Shown here: positions 8,329-16,700 of the stretch, one piece after another
Layout: each line of letters starts with the position of its first letter
How positions within the stretch are numbered: position 1 is the stretch's first letter
From: Eshraghiella sp964441705
GTDB lineage: Bacteria; Bacillota; Clostridia; Lachnospirales; Lachnospiraceae
Assembly (NCBI GenBank): GCA_964441705.1
Contig: CAYTWF010000057.1
Coordinates: 1-17,032, forward strand
Direction of reading: 5' to 3'
Length of the DNA stretch: 17,032 bases
The notes under the pieces: model-generated
Told to the model about the DNA's origin: nothing
What the model saw: only the letters and a program-made list of their open reading frames with translations
The model's database searches: none
Translations under genes and position numbers: made by a program

Positions 8329-11300
8329 TTACTCCTCGCTTTCCTTTCTCTTCACAACGATGCGGAGCTTGCTTGCATCCTTGCCTTTCGTATAGGAACC
8401 GACCAGCTCTGCAATCTTGTTCTTGAAGCTCGTCTCGTCCATCGGCGGCAGCTGCTCCAACTTTGCCACCAGCTCATCCGTATCGATCACCACCGGCTCG
8501 AAGCCCTTCAACAAAGCATTGATGGCTTTCACAAAGAAATCGTCCACACGCTTCGGCAACGCACCGGTCTCGATGAAGGTGTCGATTGCCTTTTGCTGTT
8601 CTTCCGGGAGGAAGGTCTTCTGGCTGGAAACAATCGGATCGGAGATCGTATTCAGCAGCGTCTGCGTCCACTCATCAAGCAGGCTGTCAATCCTGATTTC
8701 GATGTTATCAAGCTGACCGAACACATTCTTTGCCTTATCATCCAGATGGAAACGGCAATGCGGGCAAATATGCGTCGTTTTCAATTCCTCCGGAGTCAGC
8801 TCATAGCAAACAACAAGGCCGGACATATCGGTCTCAATGTCGGTGAGCTTTGCAGCCGAGAGAATCTCGATGGAGCGGAGCTTTCGGAGGCTTGCCAGCG
8901 CTTTGCCTTCCTGAATCTTTCCGCGACGCTGTGCATCGGTGATGTCGAGTCTCTTTTTCTTGTGCGCATCAAAGTAAATATCGATGTACTTTGCTTTGAC
9001 CTTGCCAAGTGCTGCATCAACCTTCTGGGCGGCAGCTTCGCCGGATTCACCGTCCATGATGCTGTCGCGGATGGTACGGAAGCTGCCCTTGGCCTGCTCG
9101 ATCTCCGCTTTGAATGCCTCACCAAGATCGATGTACTCGATATTCTGAATGTAGGAGACTACATCTCCACATCCATTCTTGAAATCCATAAACTGAGGAA
9201 TAAGCATCGCCAGCTTAATCTGCTCCTGCAGCGTATCGACCTGCTCCATAGACAAGCTGAAATTATTCAGCTTTGCCGGAGTATTGAACTTCGCAGAATA
9301 GTTGCTGAACTCGTTCCTGACAGCATTGCAGGCATCACGCAAGCGATTCATGTCTGTGCTGCTGACCAGAGGCTCTCCCCAGAGGTCAAAGCCGTTATTC
9401 AGCTTGTTTGCCGCCATGACTGCGGAATTACTCATTTCCTGTGCCTTGGAAAGAAGCTGCGCTACACCGGTCTCGCGGTCGTTCGGATTATCCAGCAGCG
9501 CCGGATTCAGACCGAGCACATCAAACAGTCGCTTCAACTCTGCCATAGATGCCTGCGCAGGCTTGGAGAGATACTTGAACTCGTACAAATCCATCACGCC
9601 AATCTTCGGAATCTGGTCAAGATTTGAGGCCGTGATTGTGGTCTTGCCGTCCTTCAAGGTGATAACCGCATAGCCGCCATAAACCATCGACAGGAAAATG
9701 ATCGGCGTGAAGATAAATTCAATCTGGAAACGCTTGTCCACATACATTTCCATGAAGCGCTGCTCAAACATATCGGAGTAGTTTAACACTCCCTGCGGCG
9801 GCAGCTTCTTCACAAGATCAATGTAATAGGCCGCATACTTGGAGCCCTCCGGACGGATTTTTTCTCCATCGAGGATTCCAAAGCTCTGCAGCATGGCCGT
9901 TGACTGCTGCGTCTTCCTGCCAGCGAAATGATCGAAGGCCGCACGAGCGCAGTCAGCCATGTTCCGGCGGGTGATCTTTGTCTTCATAACCGGGAAGTCC
10001 GGATACTTGGTATTGAAATATTCGTCAAAGGTCAGAGAGGCAGCCAGATCAATCGTGTCCTTAAAAGTGAGGTCAGTCTTGTATCTGCCTTTCAGCACTT
10101 CAATCATCTGACGTTTCTGCTTCTTATAAACCACATCAAAGCAGGTGTTCTTGTTCTCGCTCAGATACTTGATCAGGCGCTTGCGGAGCATATTCGCCTT
10201 ATTCAGGTAGGCATCCTTGTCCTTGCCTTCGCTGATCTGGGCGAGGCTGTTTGCCGCTGCGTAAAGTCCCATGACCTCTCGGAACTCATCTGTGGACTTG
10301 AAGTACAGATACACCTCGTCCTGCAGATTCTGAACCGTAGTGCCCGCAGCATCATACGGCGGCATGATGTGGATATAGAAATCACGCTCCGGCTGTGCCG
10401 TGCTTCTTTCTCCCGGCAGACCCATAAACAGATATCCTTCGCGGAACATGTTATGGGAATCCCAGTTCAAATCGTACTCGTAAATATTGAAATTCGTGAC
10501 ATACTGCTTGGCGTCCCATTCGAGGCAGCGATATACCACGTCGTAGAAATAGCGATTCAGCTCACCGTCGGCCATAATGGAAGCCTTCTGCTTGATCTTC
10601 TCATCGTAGTCAACGATCTTATCTACATCGATGTAATACTGGTTATTGCCATCGTTATAGATGATGAACTGACCGGAAACCGTCGTCATGATATCCTTCA
10701 GCGTAGTCTTGATCAGCGAAAGAAGGAAATCGGCATCCTCCTCCGGCATCGGCAGATACAGGCAAAGGTCATCTTTCAGGTTTTCTGCTGTCAGGCCGAA
10801 CTGCACATCAAGTCCATTCGTGGTCAGGCGATGGACGCTGAGTGCATAGATGATCTTGATGGCCAGCGGCTTATAGACTGGCTTCGGGAAAGCGCGATTG
10901 ATGATGTCCTCCAGCTGCTGGCTGGCATTCACAACGCGGCTGATGGTTACATCGCTCTTCAACAGGCCGTTAGACTTGATCGCAGGCCAGTAATCATCAA
11001 AGGAGATGATGCCCGGCTCGTTCTCCGGAACATCGTTATTGAAAATCCCCTTGATGGTCACGGAGATATTCTTCAGGATGTGCCTGTTTTCAATCAGATA
11101 AATCTTATTGAAGACATCGATGTAGGAAGGATGGATCGGGAACAGATCCACAAACTCCTCCAAGCGAGATGACATGCCGGTATAAAGGCCGCAGAACTTT
11201 TCCAGATGCTTGCGGATCAATGCTTTCTGCTCCGGTGTCTTCTTGAGAATACGCTCGGAAACAACGTAGGAGGTGGCCTCCTTCGTGATAATCAGCTGGG

Positions 11301-12024
11301 TGAAGCGGTCGCTGACGTGCTTCAATGTATCCGCAACAAAGCTGAAACGAGGATTGTCGAAGATCTTCTCCTGCATACCGAAGATCACACGCAGCTTTGA
11401 CTTTGAGCACATTTCACCAAGCGCACGGAAAAACTCAAGATCAAGGACAATCTCGCGCTCGTTACGAGAGGACAGATAGGAAAGGAACTCATCCACTACT
11501 ATCAGATAACCCTTATCCGGATATTTTGCAGAAAAGGCCATCATCATATCCTGAATTACGGTCTTGATGCTTTTGACGCTGCTGTACTCAGGAGCCTCGA
11601 AGCTGATTCCGCGCCGGTCAAAGTCATCCTGAACATAGCCCATAATGACATCATAAAGAGGCATCACGACACCGCCGATCTCAATCCGGAGCACTTCAAA
11701 CTTTCCGGCAATCGGCTGTACCTGCTGCTTGAACTTCTCGTTCTGGAGATACTGCACATTGTCAGCATCCGTAGCTACTGCCGAGATCACGGACATCAGG
11801 TGGGATTTACCGGTACCATAGTTACCGACAACAAGCACACCTTTATTATCAACGACCTCGTCCATCTGCAGCTGATCAATCATCGGTGCCTGCAGAGCCT
11901 CTGCCATAGAATCTGACATGACATAAGTCTTTACATATTCACGCGCTTTGTCTTTGTTCTCAGCCGTCACAAGCTGGATGACGTCCTCTATCGGATTAAA
12001 GCTGATTAATTGAGAGTATTTCAT
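8329..12024 (-). CDS. brxC: BrxC/PglY, large BREX AAA+ ATPase
   Basis: A 1231-aa P-loop ATPase of the BrxC/PglY family, the second universal BREX component. The N-terminus carries Walker A GNYGTGKS (residues 67-74) and Walker B LIVVDEFLSYL (about 174-184), followed by an AAA-like helical region. The rest is mostly helical with no further enzyme motif that I recognise, apart from a CPHC pair near residue 1087, of which only one CxxC is visible. Its length is normal for the family (about 1200). In other systems BrxC forms ATP-dependent assemblies with PglX/PglZ partners that act on DNA. AGGAGG lies 8 nt before the ATG, overlapping the brxF stop, and the gene ends 3 nt before pglXI. I see no frameshift or truncation. 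Confidence 0.93.
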   Translation of the reverse strand: MKYSQLISFNPIEDVIQLVTAENKDKAREYVKTYVMSDSMAEALQAPMIDQLQMDEVVDNKGVLVVGNYGTGKSHLMSVISAVATDADNVQYLQNEKFKQQVQPIAGKFEVLRIEIGGVVMPLYDVIMGYVQDDFDRRGISFEAPEYSSVKSIKTVIQDMMMAFSAKYPDKGYLIVVDEFLSYLSSRNEREIVLDLEFFRALGEMCSKSKLRVIFGMQEKIFDNPRFSFVADTLKHVSDRFTQLIITKEATSYVVSERILKKTPEQKALIRKHLEKFCGLYTGMSSRLEEFVDLFPIHPSYIDVFNKIYLIENRHILKNISVTIKGIFNNDVPENEPGIISFDDYWPAIKSNGLLKSDVTISRVVNASQQLEDIINRAFPKPVYKPLAIKIIYALSVHRLTTNGLDVQFGLTAENLKDDLCLYLPMPEEDADFLLSLIKTTLKDIMTTVSGQFIIYNDGNNQYYIDVDKIVDYDEKIKQKASIMADGELNRYFYDVVYRCLEWDAKQYVTNFNIYEYDLNWDSHNMFREGYLFMGLPGERSTAQPERDFYIHIMPPYDAAGTTVQNLQDEVYLYFKSTDEFREVMGLYAAANSLAQISEGKDKDAYLNKANMLRKRLIKYLSENKNTCFDVVYKKQKRQMIEVLKGRYKTDLTFKDTIDLAASLTFDEYFNTKYPDFPVMKTKITRRNMADCARAAFDHFAGRKTQQSTAMLQSFGILDGEKIRPEGSKYAAYYIDLVKKLPPQGVLNYSDMFEQRFMEMYVDKRFQIEFIFTPIIFLSMVYGGYAVITLKDGKTTITASNLDQIPKIGVMDLYEFKYLSKPAQASMAELKRLFDVLGLNPALLDNPNDRETGVAQLLSKAQEMSNSAVMAANKLNNGFDLWGEPLVSSTDMNRLRDACNAVRNEFSNYSAKFNTPAKLNNFSLSMEQVDTLQEQIKLAMLIPQFMDFKNGCGDVVSYIQNIEYIDLGEAFKAEIEQAKGSFRTIRDSIMDGESGEAAAQKVDAALGKVKAKYIDIYFDAHKKKRLDITDAQRRGKIQEGKALASLRKLRSIEILSAAKLTDIETDMSGLVVCYELTPEELKTTHICPHCRFHLDDKAKNVFGQLDNIEIRIDSLLDEWTQTLLNTISDPIVSSQKTFLPEEQQKAIDTFIETGALPKRVDDFFVKAINALLKGFEPVVIDTDELVAKLEQLPPMDETSFKNKIAELVGSYTKGKDASKLRIVVKRKESEE

Positions 12025-12036
12025 GTGACCTTCCTC

Positions 12037-12453
12037 CTAAATGACGCATGTCACGTCGTAATTATTGATGTCAAACATCTTGTAGTCCGGGTATCCTTCC
12101 TCCGCATAGAATAGTTTCCCATCCTCATATTTTCCCGGCCAGACAACGCTAAACGGTTTCCGCTTGCACGATGCGACCAGTATCTTCAAGACATCTACCT
12201 TGTAGGCCGGATTAAACATGACGTCAAAATCTTTTATCACCACATTATCCGGCAGGCTATCCAGCACACGATTGAAGCAGGCTTCCAGCTGCATCGTTCT
12301 TCGATTCGGGCGGAGTGTTTCCAGTTCTTTTGCCAGCTCTAAATTGATTGATTTCACTTCTCCTTTAGCAAAATCGCCACAATAAATAACTGGCTTCATA
12401 AGACCATTCCGCTGGGCATCTGCGAAGGAGACCCTGCTTATTACCTTACCCAT
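12037..12453 (-). CDS. brxF: BrxF, small type 3 BREX protein, apparently without its P-loop
   Basis: A 138-aa protein directly upstream of brxC, the brxF position in type 3 BREX. From residue 34 on it follows the BrxF pattern as I remember it: INLELAKELETL, then RRTMQLEACFNRVLD, then VIKDFDVMFNP, then a C-terminal FSVVWPGKYEDGKLFYAEEG and YPDYKMFD. BrxF is normally described as a P-loop protein with GxxGSGKT near its start. Here the corresponding segment reads KPVIYCGDFAKGEVKS, with no GK[ST], and the Walker-B-like acidic residue is also not obvious (VIKDFD). The ATG at 12451-12453 has GAGGAGG 7 nt upstream, so the start looks right and no missing N-terminus can be found in the 30-nt gap before it. 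It may be a degenerate or divergent BrxF that no longer binds ATP. Confidence 0.8.
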   Translation of the reverse strand: MGKVISRVSFADAQRNGLMKPVIYCGDFAKGEVKSINLELAKELETLRPNRRTMQLEACFNRVLDSLPDNVVIKDFDVMFNPAYKVDVLKILVASCKRKPFSVVWPGKYEDGKLFYAEEGYPDYKMFDINNYDVTCVI

Positions 12454-12483
12454 CCTTGGCCTCCTCTATGTTTTCCTTGTTTC

Positions 12484-14769
12484 TCATTCCGCTTCCTCCA
12501 TCATGTGTCTGAAATGCTGTCCCTGATTCATCACATCAAAGATGGAATAGAACACACTTCTATATTGATCACAATCGATGCTCTCATCCACGAAATGGAG
12601 TCCGTCATTAAAGGAGTCCGAACGATTTATGTAAGAGAGCATAGCCTGAGCCAGATGGTATTTCGTGTAATCAGGAACTCCACCGGCGGCCTCATCCATG
12701 ATCTGTTTCTTTAGTGCTTCAAGCACTGTGTTACTGAGCACGCTGCTTTCAAACCCGCAAAGCTGCAAGAAATAGTATTCAAGGATTCTCCGGATCACGT
12801 TCATCAGCGGAATCGGTGCATCCAGTTTTTCGTATTCCCGCCAGAGCGCAGCATAAGAATTCTGAACCGGATTGAAATTCCTGTCTTTTTCCGAAACCTT
12901 TGTGGCCTCAATAACACACTTCTCGATGGACGAGATGTTGTTCTTCTTGTTTACCTTAAAGAAAGTGACATACCGGTAATGGCTCACCTGATTGTATGTT
13001 ATCTCCCTGTGGAAGAAGGCATTGTGCGTCAGGATAAATATCTGCTGGATGTACTTTCCCTTGTATTCGTGATCTTCGAGCCGGACATTATTGCTGCATA
13101 CGCCCAGCATTTCCCGTACCAAAGCACTGACGATAAACAATGCGCTGGAGTCCATGCTGGAAACCGGATCGTCGATGACCACGATCTTGTCTTTGCCGGA
13201 ATCCGTCTCGGTTTGGCTGCCGCGTACCAAATGATAGAAATACAGGAACGCGATAAAATTCCTCTCACCCTCGCTGAGTTTGTCGGCAACCTTGCCATCC
13301 TCGCGGATGACTTCGTAGGTGCCCTTGACTCCCTCTTTCTCCCGGAGACGGAAGCCTTCAAAGCCGGAATCCTTCAAGTGCGCATTGATGCTATCTACCG
13401 TCGCAGCTGTATTGATAACGCTGGCATTGAGCTTGTTGATCTCCGAGGTCAGCGTCTTGTATTTTTCCTGCAGTGCTTTTACCTGACCATCCAGTCGCTT
13501 CGCTTCGGCTTCAATATCCTTCTTGCTCTTGTTATAGGCCGCTACCTTATCTTTCAAGATGAAGGCGATTTTCTCCCAGACCATATTGAAGCATTCAAGT
13601 TGCTTATCAGGCTTCGTATCTACGATATCGTTGTTTTCCTGAATCAGTTTATTGATACCCGTAATGGTGTCATCAATATCAGAAATAATGGTATCCGTAT
13701 CTTTGAGTGTCACCGGCTCGCCCGGAGTCGCTCTTTTCTGCGCGATAAGCTGCTCATTTTCTGTAATGAGAGTTTCAAGCTGCGCCACCAGCTTTTCATA
13801 TTCCGCTGTCTTTACCTTCGGAAACACATCGGTCAGGTTTTTTTTCAACAGCTCAAGCAGCGCTGCCATCTTCCTCGTATATTCAGTCTCGAAAGTTTCC
13901 AGCGCATCAAGCGCTTTCTGATATCCTTCGTCAAACGCCTCCGCAATGTCCTTCTCGAAATCGTCCGGCAGCTTTCTCTGACAGAACGGACACTTGCCTT
14001 CATCGTGACCAACCACATAATCGGCATGGCCTTGCTTCACCCATTCCGTAGCATTGAGAGCCTTCATAAACTTAGCGAATTGCGTCTCGCTCCGGCTGGT
14101 CACTTCTTCTCCAAGATGACTCGCGCCGGTCAGATCATATTCACCTTCCAGTTCAGAAGAGAACTTGAACAACGGATACCTGCGAGCTTTTGGATCGTAG
14201 GCGATATCATACAGTTTCTGGATATCCTCTTTCCTGTGATCGACGGCAGAGTGTTTCCCTGACAGCACTTCGTCTGTAAACTGCAGCTTCTTTTTCTTTC
14301 CGTTCTGTGTCTGGTCGAAACTCTTTCTGATATCCTCTGTATCATCCCAGCAGGTGGTTTCAAAAGCATCACGCAGAGGCTTGAGCTCACCGCTCTTTTT
14401 ATCGCGGTCTTCAGCAGCCTGTTTACCATCAGCAACGACGTCTTTTCTTTCCTCGGTCTTTTCGTCGATCTGTTTTCTCGTCTCAGCATTTTCCTCACTA
14501 AGCGTAAATACGCCTTTAAGGTCACCGTAGTTAGCCAGATTGCGATCTATGAATTCCTGATTATAAACAAGGATCGTGTAATCAGCCGGATTAACACCTG
14601 TTTGCCATTCAAGGCACTCCGGATGCTCGAAAGCATATGCTACCGTGCTCTTACCGGCTCCATTCTTTCCGAAAAAGAAGTTTATATATGTAGGGTCTAC
14701 CGTCTCACCATGAAAAGTGGCAGCATCCAGTTTTATATTTGTAATAAGGGACTTCATTTTGTCCTGCAT
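12484..14769 (-). CDS. RloC/PrrC-like AAA_13 ABC ATPase, possible tRNA anticodon nuclease-type effector
   Basis: A 761-aa ABC-type ATPase of the AAA_13 family, to which RloC and PrrC anticodon nucleases belong. Walker A is GKNGAGKST (residues 34-42). Long coiled coils flank a zinc-hook-like CPFC (260-263). The ABC signature is LSEGERN (498-504), Walker B IDDP has Asp533/534, the D-loop is SSMDS (537-541) and the switch histidine is His582 in LTHN. The C-terminal domain has RRILEYYF (Arg660/661, Glu664), which fits the R-x3-E part of the anticodon nuclease triad. The downstream segment reads SYINRSDS, where family members I recall have GSH, so nuclease activity is uncertain. PrrC and RloC act as back-up weapons beside restriction systems, and the position immediately upstream of BREX suggests a similar role. 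I chose the ATG at 14767-14769 because GGGAG lies 7 nt upstream; the frame is open to a GTG at 14790. Confidence 0.85.
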   Translation of the reverse strand: MQDKMKSLITNIKLDAATFHGETVDPTYINFFFGKNGAGKSTVAYAFEHPECLEWQTGVNPADYTILVYNQEFIDRNLANYGDLKGVFTLSEENAETRKQIDEKTEERKDVVADGKQAAEDRDKKSGELKPLRDAFETTCWDDTEDIRKSFDQTQNGKKKKLQFTDEVLSGKHSAVDHRKEDIQKLYDIAYDPKARRYPLFKFSSELEGEYDLTGASHLGEEVTSRSETQFAKFMKALNATEWVKQGHADYVVGHDEGKCPFCQRKLPDDFEKDIAEAFDEGYQKALDALETFETEYTRKMAALLELLKKNLTDVFPKVKTAEYEKLVAQLETLITENEQLIAQKRATPGEPVTLKDTDTIISDIDDTITGINKLIQENNDIVDTKPDKQLECFNMVWEKIAFILKDKVAAYNKSKKDIEAEAKRLDGQVKALQEKYKTLTSEINKLNASVINTAATVDSINAHLKDSGFEGFRLREKEGVKGTYEVIREDGKVADKLSEGERNFIAFLYFYHLVRGSQTETDSGKDKIVVIDDPVSSMDSSALFIVSALVREMLGVCSNNVRLEDHEYKGKYIQQIFILTHNAFFHREITYNQVSHYRYVTFFKVNKKNNISSIEKCVIEATKVSEKDRNFNPVQNSYAALWREYEKLDAPIPLMNVIRRILEYYFLQLCGFESSVLSNTVLEALKKQIMDEAAGGVPDYTKYHLAQAMLSYINRSDSFNDGLHFVDESIDCDQYRSVFYSIFDVMNQGQHFRHMMEEAE

Positions 14770-14807
14770 AAGCATTCTCCCTTCTGCCACATATCTACGT
14801 GCGACAA

Positions 14808-15026
14808 TTAATCCGTGATCTTCCCATCACGCAGCCATTCATCAACCTCGGATATTTTGAATTTATAACGTTTGCCTGCTCGATAAAATGGTAGCTTTCC
14901 GTCTTTTATCCAGTTCCTTACGGTATCTGTGCTAACACTGAGGTGCTCCGCTATATCTTCAAGATTTACCCACTTTTCCGGTGATGTTTCTGATGTTGAT
15001 GTGATATTTTCGATTTCGTTACTCAT
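14808..15026 (-). CDS. Excisionase/MerR-like helix-turn-helix DNA-binding protein
   Basis: A 72-aa protein with one winged helix-turn-helix domain of the excisionase (HTH_17) type at residues 20-66: WVNLEDIAEHLSVSTDTVRN, then WIKDGKLPFYRAGKRYKF and the closing helix ISEVDEWL. The N-terminal 18 residues are a Ser/Thr/Glu-rich tail. Proteins of this size act either as recombination directionality factors of mobile elements or as small transcriptional regulators. No integrase is visible, and the gene sits inside the defence operon, so regulation of this operon is more likely; this is inference. The start at 15024-15026 has GGAGG 7 nt upstream. A longer version starting at 15095 would overlap the preceding gene and has no ribosome binding site. 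Confidence 0.85.
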   Translation of the reverse strand: MSNEIENITSTSETSPEKWVNLEDIAEHLSVSTDTVRNWIKDGKLPFYRAGKRYKFKISEVDEWLRDGKITD

Positions 15027-15054
15027 GTGACTTCCTCCATTACTTAAACGTGGT

Positions 15055-15696
15055 TCAACCCATGTTAAACACCGGGACTTGAACCCCGGCCTCAAGAAGC
15101 TCCTGTATTAGATCGCACCTCTTGATTGACCAGTGAGTCCTATTCAGTTCATTGAATCTATTATCCCCGACGAGTCCGAGCTCTTCGAGACATTCATTGA
15201 GTCGTTGCTGCGGAATATCTATCTTGTATCCGCAATAATAAATTTTCACATCATTGTCATAGATTTTCAAATCAGATACAAAACCATAAATGACCATCTG
15301 GTCGTCGTCTGCCTTTCCGTAATTCCGGTTCTCGGCCATAAAGAGCGACGGCATGGTTTTTATTTCATCCTTATTTTCCTGTGTCATAGGAGCGAATCTT
15401 GCCATAGTCTCTTCTGACATCAAGTGCGTCAGCGCCCGATCACGCGGAACCTTAAAATACGGCTTATCAAATTCCTCTCCACCGATCACGAATATATTGT
15501 AGTATTCCCGATTCACTCTGACCGGCACATAGAAGTTCCCGCCGAAAGCAGGCATAGCAGCGAACTGTTGCTGAATGGTCATATTGATGGTGCCGTAGTT
15601 TGGAATCGCAACACTATCGTTCCCGTGCTGTACAATCTGCGTCCGTCCTGTTGCAGGAAGCCCGGTTGCAGATATTACTTTGACTTCATTACTCAT
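15055..15696 (-). CDS. Unknown protein with N-terminal IPNYGT motif shared with its neighbour
   Basis: A 213-aa protein whose family I cannot name. Residues 20-41 carry a motif (core IPNYGTINMTI) that matches, without gaps, the C-terminal motif of the upstream 309-aa protein at 12 of 22 positions. The rest (about 50-205) appears to be one alpha/beta domain with the segments NFYVPVRVNREYYNIFVIGG, MPSLFMAENRNYGKADDDQ, VIYGFVSDLKIYDNDVKIYY and a distinctive ELNRTHWSIKRCDLI (183-197). No signal peptide, membrane helix or catalytic motif is recognisable. The ATG at 15694-15696 overlaps the stop of the preceding gene by 8 nt (ATGAGTAA) and has GGAGG 8 nt upstream; the TTG at 15720 is a poorer start. 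Coupled translation and the shared motif suggest that the two products work together, perhaps as a receptor-effector or scaffold pair. Confidence 0.75.
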   Translation of the reverse strand: MSNEVKVISATGLPATGRTQIVQHGNDSVAIPNYGTINMTIQQQFAAMPAFGGNFYVPVRVNREYYNIFVIGGEEFDKPYFKVPRDRALTHLMSEETMARFAPMTQENKDEIKTMPSLFMAENRNYGKADDDQMVIYGFVSDLKIYDNDVKIYYCGYKIDIPQQRLNECLEELGLVGDNRFNELNRTHWSIKRCDLIQELLEAGVQVPVFNMG

Positions 15697-16618
15697 TCGA
15701 GCCACCTCCGTGTTTGCCAAGCGTCAGATTCATTGTTCCGTAATTTGGGATAACATTACTGTTGGCTCCGGTCTGCGATATGAACAGCGGATTGTTCATT
15801 ACCGTATGAGCCGGAGGAGGTGTACCCGTTTTGCTGTCCTCATCTCCAAAGTCAAAATCATATTCTTGCCCTGATTGACTTCCAGACTGATCCGCGTCTT
15901 CATCGCCGAAATCGTATATATCGACTTCCTCCGGCACATCAGGCATACGCACGTCTATTTTTGTCGTGATCCGCTTGCCCATATTCCCGGAGTAAGTTCT
16001 TGGAGCTCCACCGTTTTCAGGGCACCAGTCATCATAAGTCGCTTTGCCGACACTGTTGTCCTTCCGGTTTACAACAACATAGTGCCAGACTCCAAGTAGG
16101 AATGCCGGAAGGCAGACATCATTGAGACCGCCAAGCGCGGTCTTTTTTATTTTCCCGCCATTCTCCTCGATATAGAACTCCTCATTCGGCTGGATACTGT
16201 CGTCCTGCTCAATCAGGTCGATTAGTGCCTTCACAAGACGCACATCCTTTTGAACTGCCGTACCTGTCTCAAGAAACATCGCGGCGAACTCCGTCATGGC
16301 ACCCAGAGCAGCCTGATAGTCTGTTCTGACCCGTTCATCGAAGGCCTCGACCTCTGGTTTGTCGCCAAACGGCAGATACTGACCGGTCGAAGTCTTACAG
16401 GACTTGAAGTCATTTGTTTTCCCTTTCAGGGCACCTTCCTTGGGCTCCTGATAGTCGGGATTGATGACCTTGATCAATCCAATCAAGACTTCGGGATCAG
16501 AGAGGCCGTCTCGTTCTCCCTTATAGTGCTGTCTTGCTTTGACGCGCTGCCTTAGCGCCTGCAATACCAACACGAAGAATATACCGCCACAAAGTCGCGG
16601 TTTGTCATTTATTGTCAC
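15689..16618 (-). CDS. Unknown protein with acidic repeat and C-terminal IPNYGT adaptor-like motif, first gene of the operon
   Basis: A 309-aa protein of unknown function and the first gene after the promoter. Residues 1-220 form a conserved-looking helical domain (NDKPRLCGGIFFVLVLQ, then LIKVINPDYQEP, FDERVRTDYQAAL, LIEQDDSI and PAFLLGVWHYVVVNRKDNS). I have an impression of similar gut-Firmicute proteins but no named family. Residues 228-265 are an acidic low-complexity linker with two copies of DFGDED (236-241, 256-261). Residues 279-300 hold the motif ending IPNYGTMNLTL, which recurs at the start of the next protein. The layout (domain, flexible linker, short terminal motif) is typical of proteins that recruit a partner through homotypic beta-strand or amyloid-like contacts. 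I chose the GTG at 16616-16618 because GGAGAG lies 7 nt upstream; the TTG at 16633 is within that ribosome-binding region. Confidence 0.75.
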   Translation of the reverse strand: MTINDKPRLCGGIFFVLVLQALRQRVKARQHYKGERDGLSDPEVLIGLIKVINPDYQEPKEGALKGKTNDFKSCKTSTGQYLPFGDKPEVEAFDERVRTDYQAALGAMTEFAAMFLETGTAVQKDVRLVKALIDLIEQDDSIQPNEEFYIEENGGKIKKTALGGLNDVCLPAFLLGVWHYVVVNRKDNSVGKATYDDWCPENGGAPRTYSGNMGKRITTKIDVRMPDVPEEVDIYDFGDEDADQSGSQSGQEYDFDFGDEDSKTGTPPPAHTVMNNPLFISQTGANSNVIPNYGTMNLTLGKHGGGSNE

Positions 16619-16700
16619 TATTTTACTCTCCAATTTTCATAGTCGAACCTAAAGAACCTTACGAACTATAGCAGCCGACCTACCGAACGATTGGATAGCT

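Noticed and set aside
8260..9627. Long plus-strand open frame of 455 codons
   Set aside because: Antisense to brxC and the start of pglXI. No recognisable domain and no ribosome binding site.
9928..11172. Long plus-strand open frame of 414 codons
   Set aside because: Antisense to brxC, whose frame is intact; composition is that of a shadow frame.
12452..12491. 13-codon frame starting at an ATG that overlaps the stop of the AAA_13 gene
   Set aside because: It is in a different frame from brxF, encodes nothing recognisable and probably only reflects the purine-rich ribosome binding region.
12979..14262. Long plus-strand open frame of 427 codons
   Set aside because: Antisense to the AAA_13 ATPase, whose motifs are all in the minus-strand frame.
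15044..15070. Weak hairpin between the second gene and the HTH gene (AACGTGG/CCATGTT)
   Set aside because: In the transcribed minus strand the stem contains an A-C mismatch and there is no T-run, so I do not call it a terminator.
15027..15095. N-terminal extension of the HTH protein
   Set aside because: The extension overlaps the end of the preceding gene and has no ribosome binding site, while the ATG at 15026 has GGAGG at 7 nt.
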